From positions 1-12,681 of the forward strand of contig JALOAS010000089.1 of the NCBI GenBank assembly GCA_023228705.1: 12,681 nt of DNA, read 5' to 3'. The notes under the pieces are model-generated. The model saw only the letters and a program-made list of their open reading frames with translations. It was not told where the DNA came from and did no database searches. This document shows positions 1 through 6,639 of this stretch, piece after piece. A program made the translations under genes and the position numbers. The stretch comes from Ottowia sp. (GTDB lineage Bacteria; Pseudomonadota; Gammaproteobacteria; Burkholderiales; Burkholderiaceae_C). The number at the start of each line of letters is the position of its first letter. Position 1 is the first letter of the stretch.

Positions 1-98
1 GTTGAGCGTTGAGCGTTGAGCGTTGAGCGTTGAGCGTTGAGCGTTGAGCGTTGAGCGTTGAGCGTTGAGCGTTGAGCGTTGAGCGTTGAGCGTTGAGC
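1..98. repeat. Heptamer tandem array, 14 copies of GTTGAGC
   Basis: Fourteen uninterrupted perfect copies of the 7-bp unit GTTGAGC fill the left edge of the window, so the true array may extend further left. The unit is not a multiple of three, so translation in any frame cycles every 21 bp (LNAQRST on the minus strand). It lies downstream of mlaB. The same unit recurs near 6640, 12473-12538 and 12627-12660, so it is a dispersed satellite rather than a local accident. Perfect identity across all copies suggests recent expansion by slippage. Confidence 0.97.
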
Positions 99-180
99 GC
101 GGTGGACGTACGCCAGCCGCTGGACAGCGTATTCGCTGGACGCTGGACGGCCTACTCGCTGGACGACCTGTCCGCTGGCA
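99..180. repeat. GCTGGAC-type degenerate repeat overlapping the mlaB 3' end
   Basis: GCTGGAC occurs at 119-125, 135-141, 142-148 and 158-164, with start-to-start spacings of 16, 7 and 16 bp. The 19-bp stretch 147-165 matches the centre of the palindromic element at 6531-6549 in 18 of 19 positions. The same heptamer lies at 6542-6548, 6556-6562 and 12673-12679. The mlaB stop codon (152-154, minus strand) is inside this block. Confidence 0.75.
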
Positions 181-487
181 GCAGCAGCGAATCCACGCCG
201 TAGAGCCCGGCCAGCTCGCGCAACTGCTGCGGCATGCCGATGACCGACAGCGGCTTGCCTTTTTGCTCGCAGGCACGCCGCAACGCCAGCAGCACCGCCA
301 GCACCGACGAGTCAAAGCGCTCCAGCGCGGCGGCGTCGAGCACCACCGGCGTCTCGTCCTCGGCACGCGCGGCATCAAGCAGCATGCCCAGGCTGGCGCG
401 GGCCTGCCTGTGCGTCAATTCCGGCGGCAACACGAGCAAGGTGCGTCTCCGCTCAGGCTCAGGTTCATTGCTTGGCACCGGCGTCAA
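152..487 (-). CDS. mlaB: MlaB, STAS-domain subunit of the Mla phospholipid ABC transporter
   Basis: A 111-residue protein that is essentially one STAS domain, close to the usual size of about 100 residues for MlaB. The core strand and helix run from TLLVLPPELT (16-25) through VVLDAAALERFDSSVLAVLL (48-67), where the D-S-S stretch corresponds to the conserved phosphorylatable Ser/Thr region of STAS domains, to SVIGMPQQLRELAGLYGV (81-98). In the known complex MlaB binds MlaF in the cytoplasm and supports its ATPase activity. It is the last gene of the operon and overlaps mlaC by 23 nt. The frame has no ATG at its beginning. The TTG at 487 gives the longest protein, and GTG at 478 is an alternative. 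The last residues (SSE) and the TAG stop come from the GCTGGAC repeat block, so the C-terminus may be a recent replacement. Confidence 0.85.
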   Translation of the reverse strand: MTPVPSNEPEPERRRTLLVLPPELTHRQARASLGMLLDAARAEDETPVVLDAAALERFDSSVLAVLLALRRACEQKGKPLSVIGMPQQLRELAGLYGVDSLLLPADRSSSE

Positions 488-1142
488 CCGGCGCCTTGTC
501 GCGTGACGCCAGCGCGTCGATCAGCCCGTCTATCCCGTTCTGGTTGATCTGCTGGCGAAACTGCGAGCGGTAGTTGGCCACCAGCCAGATCCCCAGCACG
601 TTGAGGTCGTAGATGCGCCAGCCCTCCGGCGCGTCGGGCGCGCGCTCCATGCGGTAGTCCACCTGCACGGGCTCCCGGCCGCCCAAGACCCGCGTGCGCA
701 CGACGACGTCGTTGTCGTCGGGGCCGGCGCGCAGCGGCAGCACCTCGACGCTCTGGTCGTCCACCTGCTTGAGCGCGCCCGCATACGTGCGCACCAGCAG
801 TTTCTTGAACTCATCCTGCAGCCGCTGGCGCTGCTCGGGCGTGGCCTGGCGCCAGGCAGGTCCCACGGCGGACGCAGTCATGCGGGTGAAGTTGACGTGC
901 GGCATGACCTTCTTGTCGACCATGGCCATGACGTGGTCCAGGTCGCCGCGCTGCAGCGACTGGTCCGAGCGGATAAGGTCCAGCAGCTCGTCGGACAGCT
1001 TTTTGATCATCTCGTCCGGCCCCTGCCCGGCAGCGGACACGGACCCGGCGGACAGGCCCAGCCCGGCGACCGCGGCCGCCAGCCCGGCGGAGCGAAGGAA
1101 ACGGCGGCGTGCGATGGGGTGTGCGGAATTCATCAAAAACAT
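465..1142 (-). CDS. mlaC: MlaC, periplasmic phospholipid-binding carrier
   Basis: A 225-residue MlaC/Ttg2D-family protein, which shuttles phospholipid between the MlaA outer-membrane complex and the MlaFEDB inner-membrane complex. Residues 11-17 (ARRRFLR) match the twin-arginine motif, followed by an Ala/Gly-rich hydrophobic stretch and a VSA|A cleavage site near residue 37, so export is probably by Tat; the E. coli protein uses Sec. The mature part has the typical fold-family sequence, with LSDELLDLIRSD, VMPHVNFTRMTASAVG and a C-terminal WRIYDLNVLGIWLVANYRSQF segment. An AAGGA box (1147-1151, minus strand) lies 4 nt before the ATG at 1142 and favours it over the ATG three codons downstream. 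An 87-bp gap separates it from mlaA. Confidence 0.95.
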   Translation of the reverse strand: MFLMNSAHPIARRRFLRSAGLAAAVAGLGLSAGSVSAAGQGPDEMIKKLSDELLDLIRSDQSLQRGDLDHVMAMVDKKVMPHVNFTRMTASAVGPAWRQATPEQRQRLQDEFKKLLVRTYAGALKQVDDQSVEVLPLRAGPDDNDVVVRTRVLGGREPVQVDYRMERAPDAPEGWRIYDLNVLGIWLVANYRSQFRQQINQNGIDGLIDALASRDKAPVDAGAKQ

Positions 1143-1229
1143 GGGGTCCTTGCGGTTCAGACAACCATCAGAGTCCGCGCCGGCGCAAACAGTTCCGGGC
1201 CAGCGGCGCAGGGGCGGGCTGCGCAGGGA

Positions 1230-1973
1230 TCATTCATCCAGGTCCCAGCGCTCTTCTTCATCGGGCGGCGGGTTGCCGTCGTAGACGTCGCTGCGGCGCT
1301 TTTGCAGGAAGGCGTCGCGCTTGAAGCTGTACGGGTCCAGCGCGGCCCCGGTCAGCAGGTCGTCCACGCCCAGCACGCGCGAGCGCAGGTCGATGATGCG
1401 CAGGGCGGTCAGGCTGTTGCGCACCGGCACGTCGTTCACGTGGTACAGCGGATGCCCCATCAGGTCCACCGGCAGCGCCAGCGAATCACGCAGCGTGGAC
1501 GGGCCGAAAAACGGCAACACGACGTAGGGGCCGGGCCCGAAGCCCCAGCGCCCCAGCGTCTGGCCAAAGTCCTCGCGGTGGCGCTGCAGCCGCATCTCGG
1601 TGGCCGGGTCCAGCACGCCACCCAGCCCGATGGTGGTGTTGATGACCACGCGCCAGAACGAATGCAGCGCGCCCTCGGGCTTGCCCTGGAGCACGTTGTT
1701 CACCAGCGACCAGGCATCGCCCAGGTTGTCAAAGAAATTGCCGACGCCGGTTTGCACCGGCCGCGGCACCGCGTCGGAGTAGAGGGTAGCCACCGGCCTG
1801 AACAGCGCGCCGTCGACCGTTTCATTGAAGCTTGTCATGGAGCGGTTGTAGCTCTCCAGCGGGTCGGCCGGATCCGGGTAGGCCACCGTGGCGCAGCCAG
1901 CCAGCAGCAGCAGGGCCAGCGCGGCCAGCACGGGGGCCAGCAGGCGCGGCAAGGGATGTTTGTTGTGGGTCAC
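1230..1973 (-). CDS. mlaA: MlaA (VacJ), outer-membrane phospholipid-removing lipoprotein
   Basis: A 247-residue VacJ/MlaA-family lipoprotein. The signal peptide ends in the lipobox LLAGC, with the lipidated Cys at about residue 26. Family hallmarks follow: DPLESYNRSMTSFNETVDG (35-53), a central stretch with GNFFDNLGDAWSLVNNVLQG, and DFGQTLGRWGFGPGPYVVLP, followed by FFGPSTLRDS. MlaA sits in the inner leaflet of the outer membrane, takes mislocalised phospholipids from the outer leaflet and hands them to MlaC. In E. coli mlaA is unlinked to mlaFEDCB; its place here between mlaD and mlaC is the arrangement I associate with betaproteobacteria. The start is GTG at 1973. No in-frame ATG fits the signal peptide, and the best purine-rich box (AGGAAA) lies rather far upstream. 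Confidence 0.96.
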   Translation of the reverse strand: MTHNKHPLPRLLAPVLAALALLLLAGCATVAYPDPADPLESYNRSMTSFNETVDGALFRPVATLYSDAVPRPVQTGVGNFFDNLGDAWSLVNNVLQGKPEGALHSFWRVVINTTIGLGGVLDPATEMRLQRHREDFGQTLGRWGFGPGPYVVLPFFGPSTLRDSLALPVDLMGHPLYHVNDVPVRNSLTALRIIDLRSRVLGVDDLLTGAALDPYSFKRDAFLQKRRSDVYDGNPPPDEEERWDLDE

Positions 1974-2023
1974 GATGGCAACGGAATGTTTTCCTGATGA
2001 TAGCGGTCGCGAGCTGCCGCCGC

Positions 2024-2482
2024 TCAGTCACCTGCGGCCGTGTCGAACAGGAAGCGGCTGATGAGGTTTTCCAGCACCACCGCCGACTGCGTTGACGTGA
2101 TCTGGTCGCCGTTGGCCAGGTCCGCGTCGTCCGCGCCGGCCTCTATGCCGACGTACTGCTCGCCCAGCAGGCCGCTGGTGAGGATCTTGAGCGAGCTGTC
2201 GCGCGGAAACTTGTAGCGCGTTTGCATGTCCAGCGCCACCGTGGCCTGGTAGCGCTGGTCGTCAAAGCCGATGTCGGCCACGCGCCCGACGACCACGCCG
2301 CCGCTGCGCACTGCCGAGCGCGGCTTGAGTCCGCCCACGTTGTCGAAATAAGCGGTGACGCGATACGTATTTTGCCAGTTGAGCGTCAGGAGGTTGGCCG
2401 ACTGCAGCGCCAGGAAGACCAGCGCCGCGACCCCCAGCATGACAAACAAGCCGACCCAGACGTCACTTTTGCCGTGTCCCAT
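2024..2482 (-). CDS. mlaD: MlaD, MCE-domain membrane-anchored subunit
   Basis: A 152-residue MCE (mammalian cell entry) protein with a single N-terminal membrane helix (about 9-27) and one MCE domain. Visible hallmarks are YRVTAYFDNVGGLKPRSAVR, GVVVGRVADIGFD, and the pore-loop region with SGLLGEQYVGIEAG. MlaD forms a periplasmic hexameric ring on the MlaFEB complex and exchanges lipid with MlaC. It lacks the longer C-terminal tail of the E. coli protein (183 residues). I chose the ATG at 2482 over an in-frame GTG at 2491, because an AGAGGTG box (2489-2495) ends 6 nt before this ATG and overlaps the GTG. It is 27 bp from mlaE and 50 bp from mlaA. Confidence 0.95.
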   Translation of the reverse strand: MGHGKSDVWVGLFVMLGVAALVFLALQSANLLTLNWQNTYRVTAYFDNVGGLKPRSAVRSGGVVVGRVADIGFDDQRYQATVALDMQTRYKFPRDSSLKILTSGLLGEQYVGIEAGADDADLANGDQITSTQSAVVLENLISRFLFDTAAGD

Positions 2483-2488
2483 GCGTAT

Positions 2489-2495
2489 CACCTCT
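2489..2495 (-). promoter_or_regulatory. Ribosome binding site that fixes the mlaD start
   Basis: AGAGGTG on the minus strand, 6 nt before ATG 2482. It overlaps the competing GTG codon at 2491, which argues against the longer form. Confidence 0.7.
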
Positions 2496-2509
2496 TGCGT
2501 TTCACCGTC

Positions 2510-3292
2510 TCAATAACTGAACATCAGCGCCGTCAGGATGAAGTCCAGCCCCAGCACCACGAGCGACGCCATGACGACCGTGCGCGTGGTCGCGCGCGCC
2601 ACGCCCTCGGCGGTGGGCCGCGCCACGTAGCCCTGCAGCAGCGCCACGAACGACACCGCCACGCCAAATACCAGGCTCTTGACGATGCCGTTGCCCAGGT
2701 CCGCAAAGACGTCGACGCCGCCCTGCATCTGGCTCCAGAACGAGCCCGGGTCGACGCCTATCATGAGCACGCTGACAATCCAGCCGCCCAGGATGCCGAC
2801 GGCACTGAAGACCAGCGCCAGCAGCGGCATGACGATGACGCCGCCCCAGAACCGCGGCGCGACGATGTGCTGCATGGGATCGACCGCCATCATCTCCAGC
2901 GCGGAGAACTGCTCGGTGGACTTCATGAGCCCGATCTCGGCCGCGAGCGAGGTGCCGGCGCGACCGGCAAAGAGCAGCGCGGTGACCACGGGCCCCAGCT
3001 CGCGCAGCAGCGACAGCGCGACCATCAGGCCCACGGCCTCGGCCGAGCCGAAGCGCTCCAGGATGTTGTAGCCCTGCAACGCCAGCACGAAGCCGACAAA
3101 CAGCCCCGACACGGCAATGATGGCCAGCGAATAATTGCCCAGGAAATGGATCTGGTCCCGCACCAGGCCAAAGCGCCGGAACGTGGGACCAAAAAGCGCC
3201 AGCAGGCGCCAGAAGAAGCGCGTGGCGTAGCCCATGCGGGCCAGCGCCAGGCGCACGGTGCGGCCCACGTCGCCCGGGTGCCACCATCTCAT
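2510..3292 (-). CDS. mlaE: MlaE, permease of the Mla phospholipid ABC transporter
   Basis: A 260-residue MlaE/YrbE-family permease with an N-terminal amphipathic segment and about five membrane helices. The family signature is clear: FVLALQGYNILERFGSAEAV, the cytoplasmic coupling region LFAGRAGTSLAAEIGLMKST, and EMMAVDPMQHIVAPRFWGG. In the complex it is the lipid-conducting dimer between the MlaD ring and the MlaF ATPase. The ATG at 3292 overlaps the mlaF stop in an ATGA arrangement, which implies translational coupling and equal stoichiometry. Length is the same as in well-studied homologues. Confidence 0.97.
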   Translation of the reverse strand: MRWWHPGDVGRTVRLALARMGYATRFFWRLLALFGPTFRRFGLVRDQIHFLGNYSLAIIAVSGLFVGFVLALQGYNILERFGSAEAVGLMVALSLLRELGPVVTALLFAGRAGTSLAAEIGLMKSTEQFSALEMMAVDPMQHIVAPRFWGGVIVMPLLALVFSAVGILGGWIVSVLMIGVDPGSFWSQMQGGVDVFADLGNGIVKSLVFGVAVSFVALLQGYVARPTAEGVARATTRTVVMASLVVLGLDFILTALMFSY

Positions 3293-4131
3293 GGCCGCCG
3301 CTCCGCGCCAAAATCCTGCTGCACAGACGGCGCCGGGTAGTGGAAGCGCACCGGCCCGTCGGGGTCCTTGCCGACGAACTGCCGGATGAGCGGGTTGGCG
3401 CTGGCGCGCACCTGCGCCGGCGTACCCTGCTCGGCCACGCCGCCGTCGGCCAGGATGACGACCCAGTCGGCAATGTCAAAGGTGGCGCGCACGTCGTGCG
3501 AGACGACGATGCTGGTCATGCCCATGGTGTCGTTGAGCTGGCGGATCAGCCGCGCAGCGGTGTTCAGCGAGATGGGATCGAGCCCGGTGAAAGGCTCGTC
3601 GTACATGACCAGTTCCGGGTCCAGCGCAATCGCACGCGCCAGCGCCACGCGCCGCGCCATGCCGCCAGACACCTCGGCCGGCATGAGCGCGCGCGCGCCG
3701 CGCAGCCCCACGGCGTCGAGCTTCATGAGGACGATGTCGCGGATCAGCGCCTCGGGCAGGTCGGTGTGCTCGCGCAGCGGAAACGCCACGTTGTCAAACA
3801 CCGAGAGGTCGGTAAACAGCGCGCCCAGCTGGAACAGCATGCCCATGCGCGCACGCGCCGCGTACAGCGCGCGTCGGTCCATGCGCCCCACATCGTCGCC
3901 GTCAAACAGCACCTGGCCCTGCTGCGCAACCTGCTGCCCGCCTATCAGCCGCAGCACCGTGGTCTTGCCACCGCCCGATGCGCCCAGAAGCGCCGTGATC
4001 TGCCCGCGCCGCACGGCCAGCGTGAGCTCCTGCAGCACCGGCCGCGCCGGGTCATAGCCAAAGGTGACGCCTTGCAACGCAACCAGCGCGTCGGATGCAC
4101 GATCGGCAGAAGAATGAGGCGCAGCGGTCAT
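3289..4131 (-). CDS. mlaF: MlaF, ATPase of the Mla phospholipid ABC transporter
   Basis: A 280-residue ABC ATPase that powers phospholipid movement by MlaE. Visible motifs are Walker A GASGGGKTT, a Q-loop in MLFQLGALFTDLSVFDNVAFP, the signature VSGGMARRVALARA (the family form of LSGGQ), Walker B ELVMYDEPFTGLDP and the H-loop VVSHDV. The start is ATG 4131, giving normal family length; the frame stays open upstream to a GTG at 4185, but that adds non-homologous residues. Directly before the ATG is a run of nine T and no recognisable Shine-Dalgarno box, which is unusual for the first gene of an operon. A 59-bp duplicated block with TTGACA boxes lies further upstream and may carry the promoter. 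Confidence 0.96.
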   Translation of the reverse strand: MTAAPHSSADRASDALVALQGVTFGYDPARPVLQELTLAVRRGQITALLGASGGGKTTVLRLIGGQQVAQQGQVLFDGDDVGRMDRRALYAARARMGMLFQLGALFTDLSVFDNVAFPLREHTDLPEALIRDIVLMKLDAVGLRGARALMPAEVSGGMARRVALARAIALDPELVMYDEPFTGLDPISLNTAARLIRQLNDTMGMTSIVVSHDVRATFDIADWVVILADGGVAEQGTPAQVRASANPLIRQFVGKDPDGPVRFHYPAPSVQQDFGAERRP

Positions 4132-4260
4132 AAAAAAAAACGGCCTGGATGCGTTCGGCCCGAACTTGCATTCTAAGGGGCGCACGTGCCGCGATGGGCG
4201 CCCGGCAGCGCCGCGGTGTTCCGGCTTGGGCTGGCGACAGTGCTTGAGCCCAAGGGATTT

Positions 4261-4319
4261 GCCGGATAGCGAAAGGCGGTTCTTGTCAACTGTGCAGTTT
4301 GCCGGAATATGCGTCCGCC
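4261..4319. repeat. 59-bp direct repeat, copy A
   Basis: Identical to copy B (4381-4439) in 47 of 59 positions, with starts exactly 120 bp apart. It includes GTTGACAA on the minus strand (a perfect -35-type TTGACA facing mlaF), followed 15 bp later by TATCCG, a weak and slightly close -10 candidate. The right end can fold as CCGGA-loop-TCCG with the loop ATATGCG. Confidence 0.8.
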
Positions 4320-4380
4320 GGCGCAGTTTGTTTCTGCCTGCGCGGGTGGGGGTTGGGGGTGTGGTTTTGCCAATGGGGTG

Positions 4381-4439
4381 GCTGGATAGCGAACGCGGGT
4401 TTTTGTCAACGGTGTGGTTTGCCGGGATATGCGCCCGGC
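4381..4439. repeat. 59-bp direct repeat, copy B
   Basis: This second copy keeps TTGACA on the minus strand and TATCCA 15 bp after it. Its hairpin is stronger than that of copy A: TTGCCGGG/CCCGGCAA (4419-4426 and 4434-4441) with the same ATATGCG loop. The closing pair is G-C here and A-T in copy A, a compensatory difference. Confidence 0.8.
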
Positions 4440-4686
4440 AATAGCCTTTAAAAAAAGCTCGTCATCGCTACCGGCACAGCGCCAATACCCGCAGCCCCTT
4501 GACCGTTGCCCATCTCCCCGCACAAAAACCAGACGATGGCCTGCAACGCCCGGTCAGCAACAAGGTGCAGCAGCTTGAGCGCCGGCCCCGCGGGCCTCCC
4601 TCTCTTGCTTGCGTTTCCGGGCAAAACAGAAAAGAGGGGGCGCCGCCCCACCATGACCCAAGCAGGCAGCACGCGCCGCCGGACGC

Positions 4687-4706
4687 GCCCTCCGGCGCCG
4701 GAGGGC
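4687..4706. promoter_or_regulatory. 20-bp perfect palindrome upstream of the NUDIX-MBL gene
   Basis: GCCCTCCGGC followed by its exact reverse complement, 55 bp before the ATG at 4762. Its symmetry and place suit an operator, but such GC-rich palindromes also arise by chance or act as a hairpin at the end of a transcript. No regulator can be named. Confidence 0.35.
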
Positions 4707-4748
4707 AGCGGCCAACGCCCCGAAAACCCGAAACAACCGCCCCTGTCC

Positions 4749-4754
4749 CATAAT
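4749..4754 (+). promoter_or_regulatory. Possible -10 box (CATAAT) of a leaderless transcript
   Basis: CATAAT matches the -10 consensus in five of six bases and ends 7 nt before ATG 4762. If used, transcription would start at or next to the initiator A, and no Shine-Dalgarno box is visible. No good -35 box lies 17 bp upstream, so this is tentative. Confidence 0.35.
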
Positions 4755-4761
4755 CCAGGCC

Positions 4762-6408
4762 ATGCCCCGCCCCAGCCAACTGCTGTACACGCCCCGCACG
4801 CCCGCCACGCCGCGGGACTCGGCTACGCTGCTGCTGCTGCGCGACGGGAGCGGCGGGCTTGACGTGCTGATGACGCGGCGCACCCGCAACGCCAGCTTTG
4901 CCGCCGACATGTTTGTCTTTCCCGGCGGCGTGATCGACGCGGGCGACGCGGCGCTGCTGGCGCAGGCCACGACGCGCGACACGCAGGATGCGGCGCAGGC
5001 CCAGGCCGCTGCCGCGGCGCTGCGCGAGACCTTTGAGGAGCTGGGGATCCTGCTCGCGCGCGACGCCAGCGGCAACCCCGTCTCCGCCGCGCAGCTGGCC
5101 GCGCTGGACCGCGGCGCGCCGCTGGCCGCGCAGTGCCAGGCGCGGGGGCTGCGCCTGGCCGTGGACGCGCTGCATCCACTGTGCCGCTGGATCACCGGGC
5201 ACAGCCGGCCCAAGCGCTACGACACGCTGTTTTTCGTGGCGCAGATGCCCGGCGGGCAGGAGCCGGTGGCCGATGACGCCGAGCAGTTCGAGCCCACGTG
5301 GGTCAGCCCGGCGCAGGCGCTGGCGGCGCACGAGGCCGGCCGCTTTTCCATGATGTTCCCGACCATCCGCACGCTGGAGTACCTGCAGCGCTACCCAGAC
5401 GCTGCCGCCGTGCTGGCCACCTGCCAGCGCGAGCAGCCGCTGTGGAGCTGCTGCTCGCGTGGCGGCCTGGTGGGCGGGCGCGAGCAGCGATTCATGGACC
5501 ACGAGCCGCCGTACGGCGAGCTGGCGCTGACCAGCCCCGACGGCCAGACGCGGCACAGCCTGGACTGGCAGCACGAAGCGCCGGTTCCGCTGCTCAAGAA
5601 CGTGCAGCGGCTGACCGCGCCCAACCCCGGCATGATGACCGGCCCGGGCACCAACAGCTACATCGTGGGCGACGCGCAGACCGGCCACATCGTCATCGAC
5701 CCGGGCCCGAACGACGCCGCGCACATCCGGCGCCTGCACGACGCCAGCGACGGTGACATCCGCGCCATCGTCTGCACGCACTCACACCCGGACCACTTCC
5801 CCGGCGCGCGGCCGCTGCAGGCGCTGTGCGCCAACCGGCCGCCCATCCTGGGGCTATCCTCGGCGCCCACGGCGCGCCCCGACAGCCGCTTCACTCCCGA
5901 CCGCGCGCTGGCCGACGGCGAACGGCTGGTGCTGGCCAGCACCGATGGCGCGCTGCAGCACACGCTGCGCATCATCCACACGCCGGGGCACGCGGCCAAC
6001 CACCTGTGCCTGCTGCTGGAGGAAGACGGGCTGCTGTTCAGCGGCGACCACATCCTCAACGGCAGCACCACGGTGATTGCGCCGCCGGACGGCCACATGG
6101 GCGACTACCTGGCGTCGCTGGACAAGCTGGACGCGGCCTGCGCCGAGACGGGCGCCAAATTCATCCTGCCCGCGCACGGCTACGTGCTGGGCCGGGCGCG
6201 CGAGGTCATCGCCTGGTACCGCCAGCACCGGCTGCAGCGCGAGGCCAAGGTGCTGGCCGCCATGCAGGAGCGGCCCGACGGCGACCTGGACGACTGGCTG
6301 CCCCTGGTCTACGGCGACGTGCCCGAGCGCGTGTGGCCAGTGGCGCGGCGCTCGCTGCTGGCGCACGTGGAGCACATCCGCGAAAACCGCGCGCACGAGC
6401 TGCGCTGA
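4762..6408 (+). CDS. NUDIX (NUDT19-like) / metallo-beta-lactamase fold fusion hydrolase
   Basis: A 548-residue two-domain protein. The N-terminal half (about 18-210) is a NUDIX domain: FPGGVID at 53-59, then an insertion, then ALRETFEELGI at 86-96, which gives the REXXEE catalytic glutamates. The split NUDIX box resembles NUDT19-type coenzyme A/nucleotide diphosphatases. The C-terminal half (about 270-480) is a metallo-beta-lactamase fold of LACTB2 type with THSHPDH (H340, H342, D344, H345), TPGH (H410), SGDH (D429) and PAHG (H472), so all metal ligands are present. A C-terminal helical domain follows. It is probably cytoplasmic, as no signal peptide is seen. The fusion suggests linked steps on a nucleotide or CoA-like substrate, but the actual reaction is unknown. 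An 8-bp stem overlaps its stop codon. Confidence 0.9.
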   Translation: MPRPSQLLYTPRTPATPRDSATLLLLRDGSGGLDVLMTRRTRNASFAADMFVFPGGVIDAGDAALLAQATTRDTQDAAQAQAAAAALRETFEELGILLARDASGNPVSAAQLAALDRGAPLAAQCQARGLRLAVDALHPLCRWITGHSRPKRYDTLFFVAQMPGGQEPVADDAEQFEPTWVSPAQALAAHEAGRFSMMFPTIRTLEYLQRYPDAAAVLATCQREQPLWSCCSRGGLVGGREQRFMDHEPPYGELALTSPDGQTRHSLDWQHEAPVPLLKNVQRLTAPNPGMMTGPGTNSYIVGDAQTGHIVIDPGPNDAAHIRRLHDASDGDIRAIVCTHSHPDHFPGARPLQALCANRPPILGLSSAPTARPDSRFTPDRALADGERLVLASTDGALQHTLRIIHTPGHAANHLCLLLEEDGLLFSGDHILNGSTTVIAPPDGHMGDYLASLDKLDAACAETGAKFILPAHGYVLGRAREVIAWYRQHRLQREAKVLAAMQERPDGDLDDWLPLVYGDVPERVWPVARRSLLAHVEHIRENRAHELR

Positions 6409-6430
6409 CGCGCGGTGCAGTGCAGCGCAG
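6400..6430 (+). terminator. Possible stem-loop at the end of the NUDIX-MBL gene
   Basis: CTGCGCTG (6400-6407) pairs perfectly with CAGCGCAG (6423-6430) across a 15-nt loop and overlaps the TGA stop. A second copy of the right arm lies at 6428-6435. There is no T tract, so it is at best a weak terminator or a stabilising 3' structure. Confidence 0.3.
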
Positions 6431-6435
6431 CGCAG

Positions 6436-6634
6436 CATGACAGATGAAAGATGACCTCGCTGGCGCATCGATGACCGCGCCGCTGCGCGGCGGCAATGAC
6501 GGCGGCTGCGCCGCCATGATGGGACGCCAGACGGCCTGCTCGCTGGACGCCCAACGCTGGACGCCAAACCATCATCGGCCGCCGCAGGCGGCCATCATCC
6601 AAGGCCCGCAAGGGCCGAGGTCATCCGTCATCCG
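6436..6634. repeat. Compound palindromic element, copy 1 (full)
   Basis: About 200 bp. The arm ATGACCTCG (6451-6459) is inverted at 6616-6624. Inside are four GC hairpins: CGCCGC-TGC-GCGGCG (6478-6492), GGCGGC-TGC-GCCGCC (6501-6515), GGCCGCC-GCA-GGCGGCC (6577-6593) and GGCCC-GCAA-GGGCC (6603-6616). ATGATGG (6516-6522) pairs with CCATCAT (6569-6575) around a 46-nt centre that carries two GCTGGAC motifs. Compared with copy 2, the left arm has a 7-bp partial duplication. Short spacers such as AATGAC and ATCATC separate the hairpins. It lies between two co-directional genes and encodes no protein. Confidence 0.85.
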
Positions 6635-6639
6635 GAGAA

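Larger units (their letters stand above)
4132..4761. other. Gene-free divergent region between mlaF and the NUDIX-MBL gene
   Basis: This stretch of about 630 bp has no convincing coding sequence. It holds the T9 tract at the mlaF start, a 13-bp near-palindrome GTTCGGCCCGAAC (4153-4165), an 8-bp inverted repeat CTTGGGCT/AGCCCAAG (4225-4232 and 4247-4254), the two copies of the 59-bp direct repeat, a G-rich tract (4344-4359), an A7 run at about 4451-4457, and a 20-bp palindrome (4687-4706). It must contain the promoters of both divergent transcription units. Confidence 0.7.

Noticed and set aside
1..98. CRISPR array
   Set aside because: The units are 7 bp with no spacers, so this is a simple tandem satellite.
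897..1997. A 366-codon plus-strand frame across mlaA and mlaC
   Set aside because: It spans two convincing minus-strand genes and their spacer and has no recognisable domain.
4132..4185. An 18-residue N-terminal extension of MlaF from GTG 4185
   Set aside because: The extra residues have no family similarity and read through the T9 tract; ATG 4131 gives normal length.
4173..4523. A minus-strand frame of 116 codons with an internal peptide repeat (GRIxRQT..LT.T..RYPA)
   Set aside because: The peptide repeat simply reflects the 59-bp DNA repeat, because 120 bp is 40 codons. No ribosome binding site or domain is seen, and the base changes fit hairpin pairing better than codon constraint.
6436..6634. 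Insertion sequence
   Set aside because: There is no transposase frame and no clear target-site duplication; at most it is a non-autonomous element.
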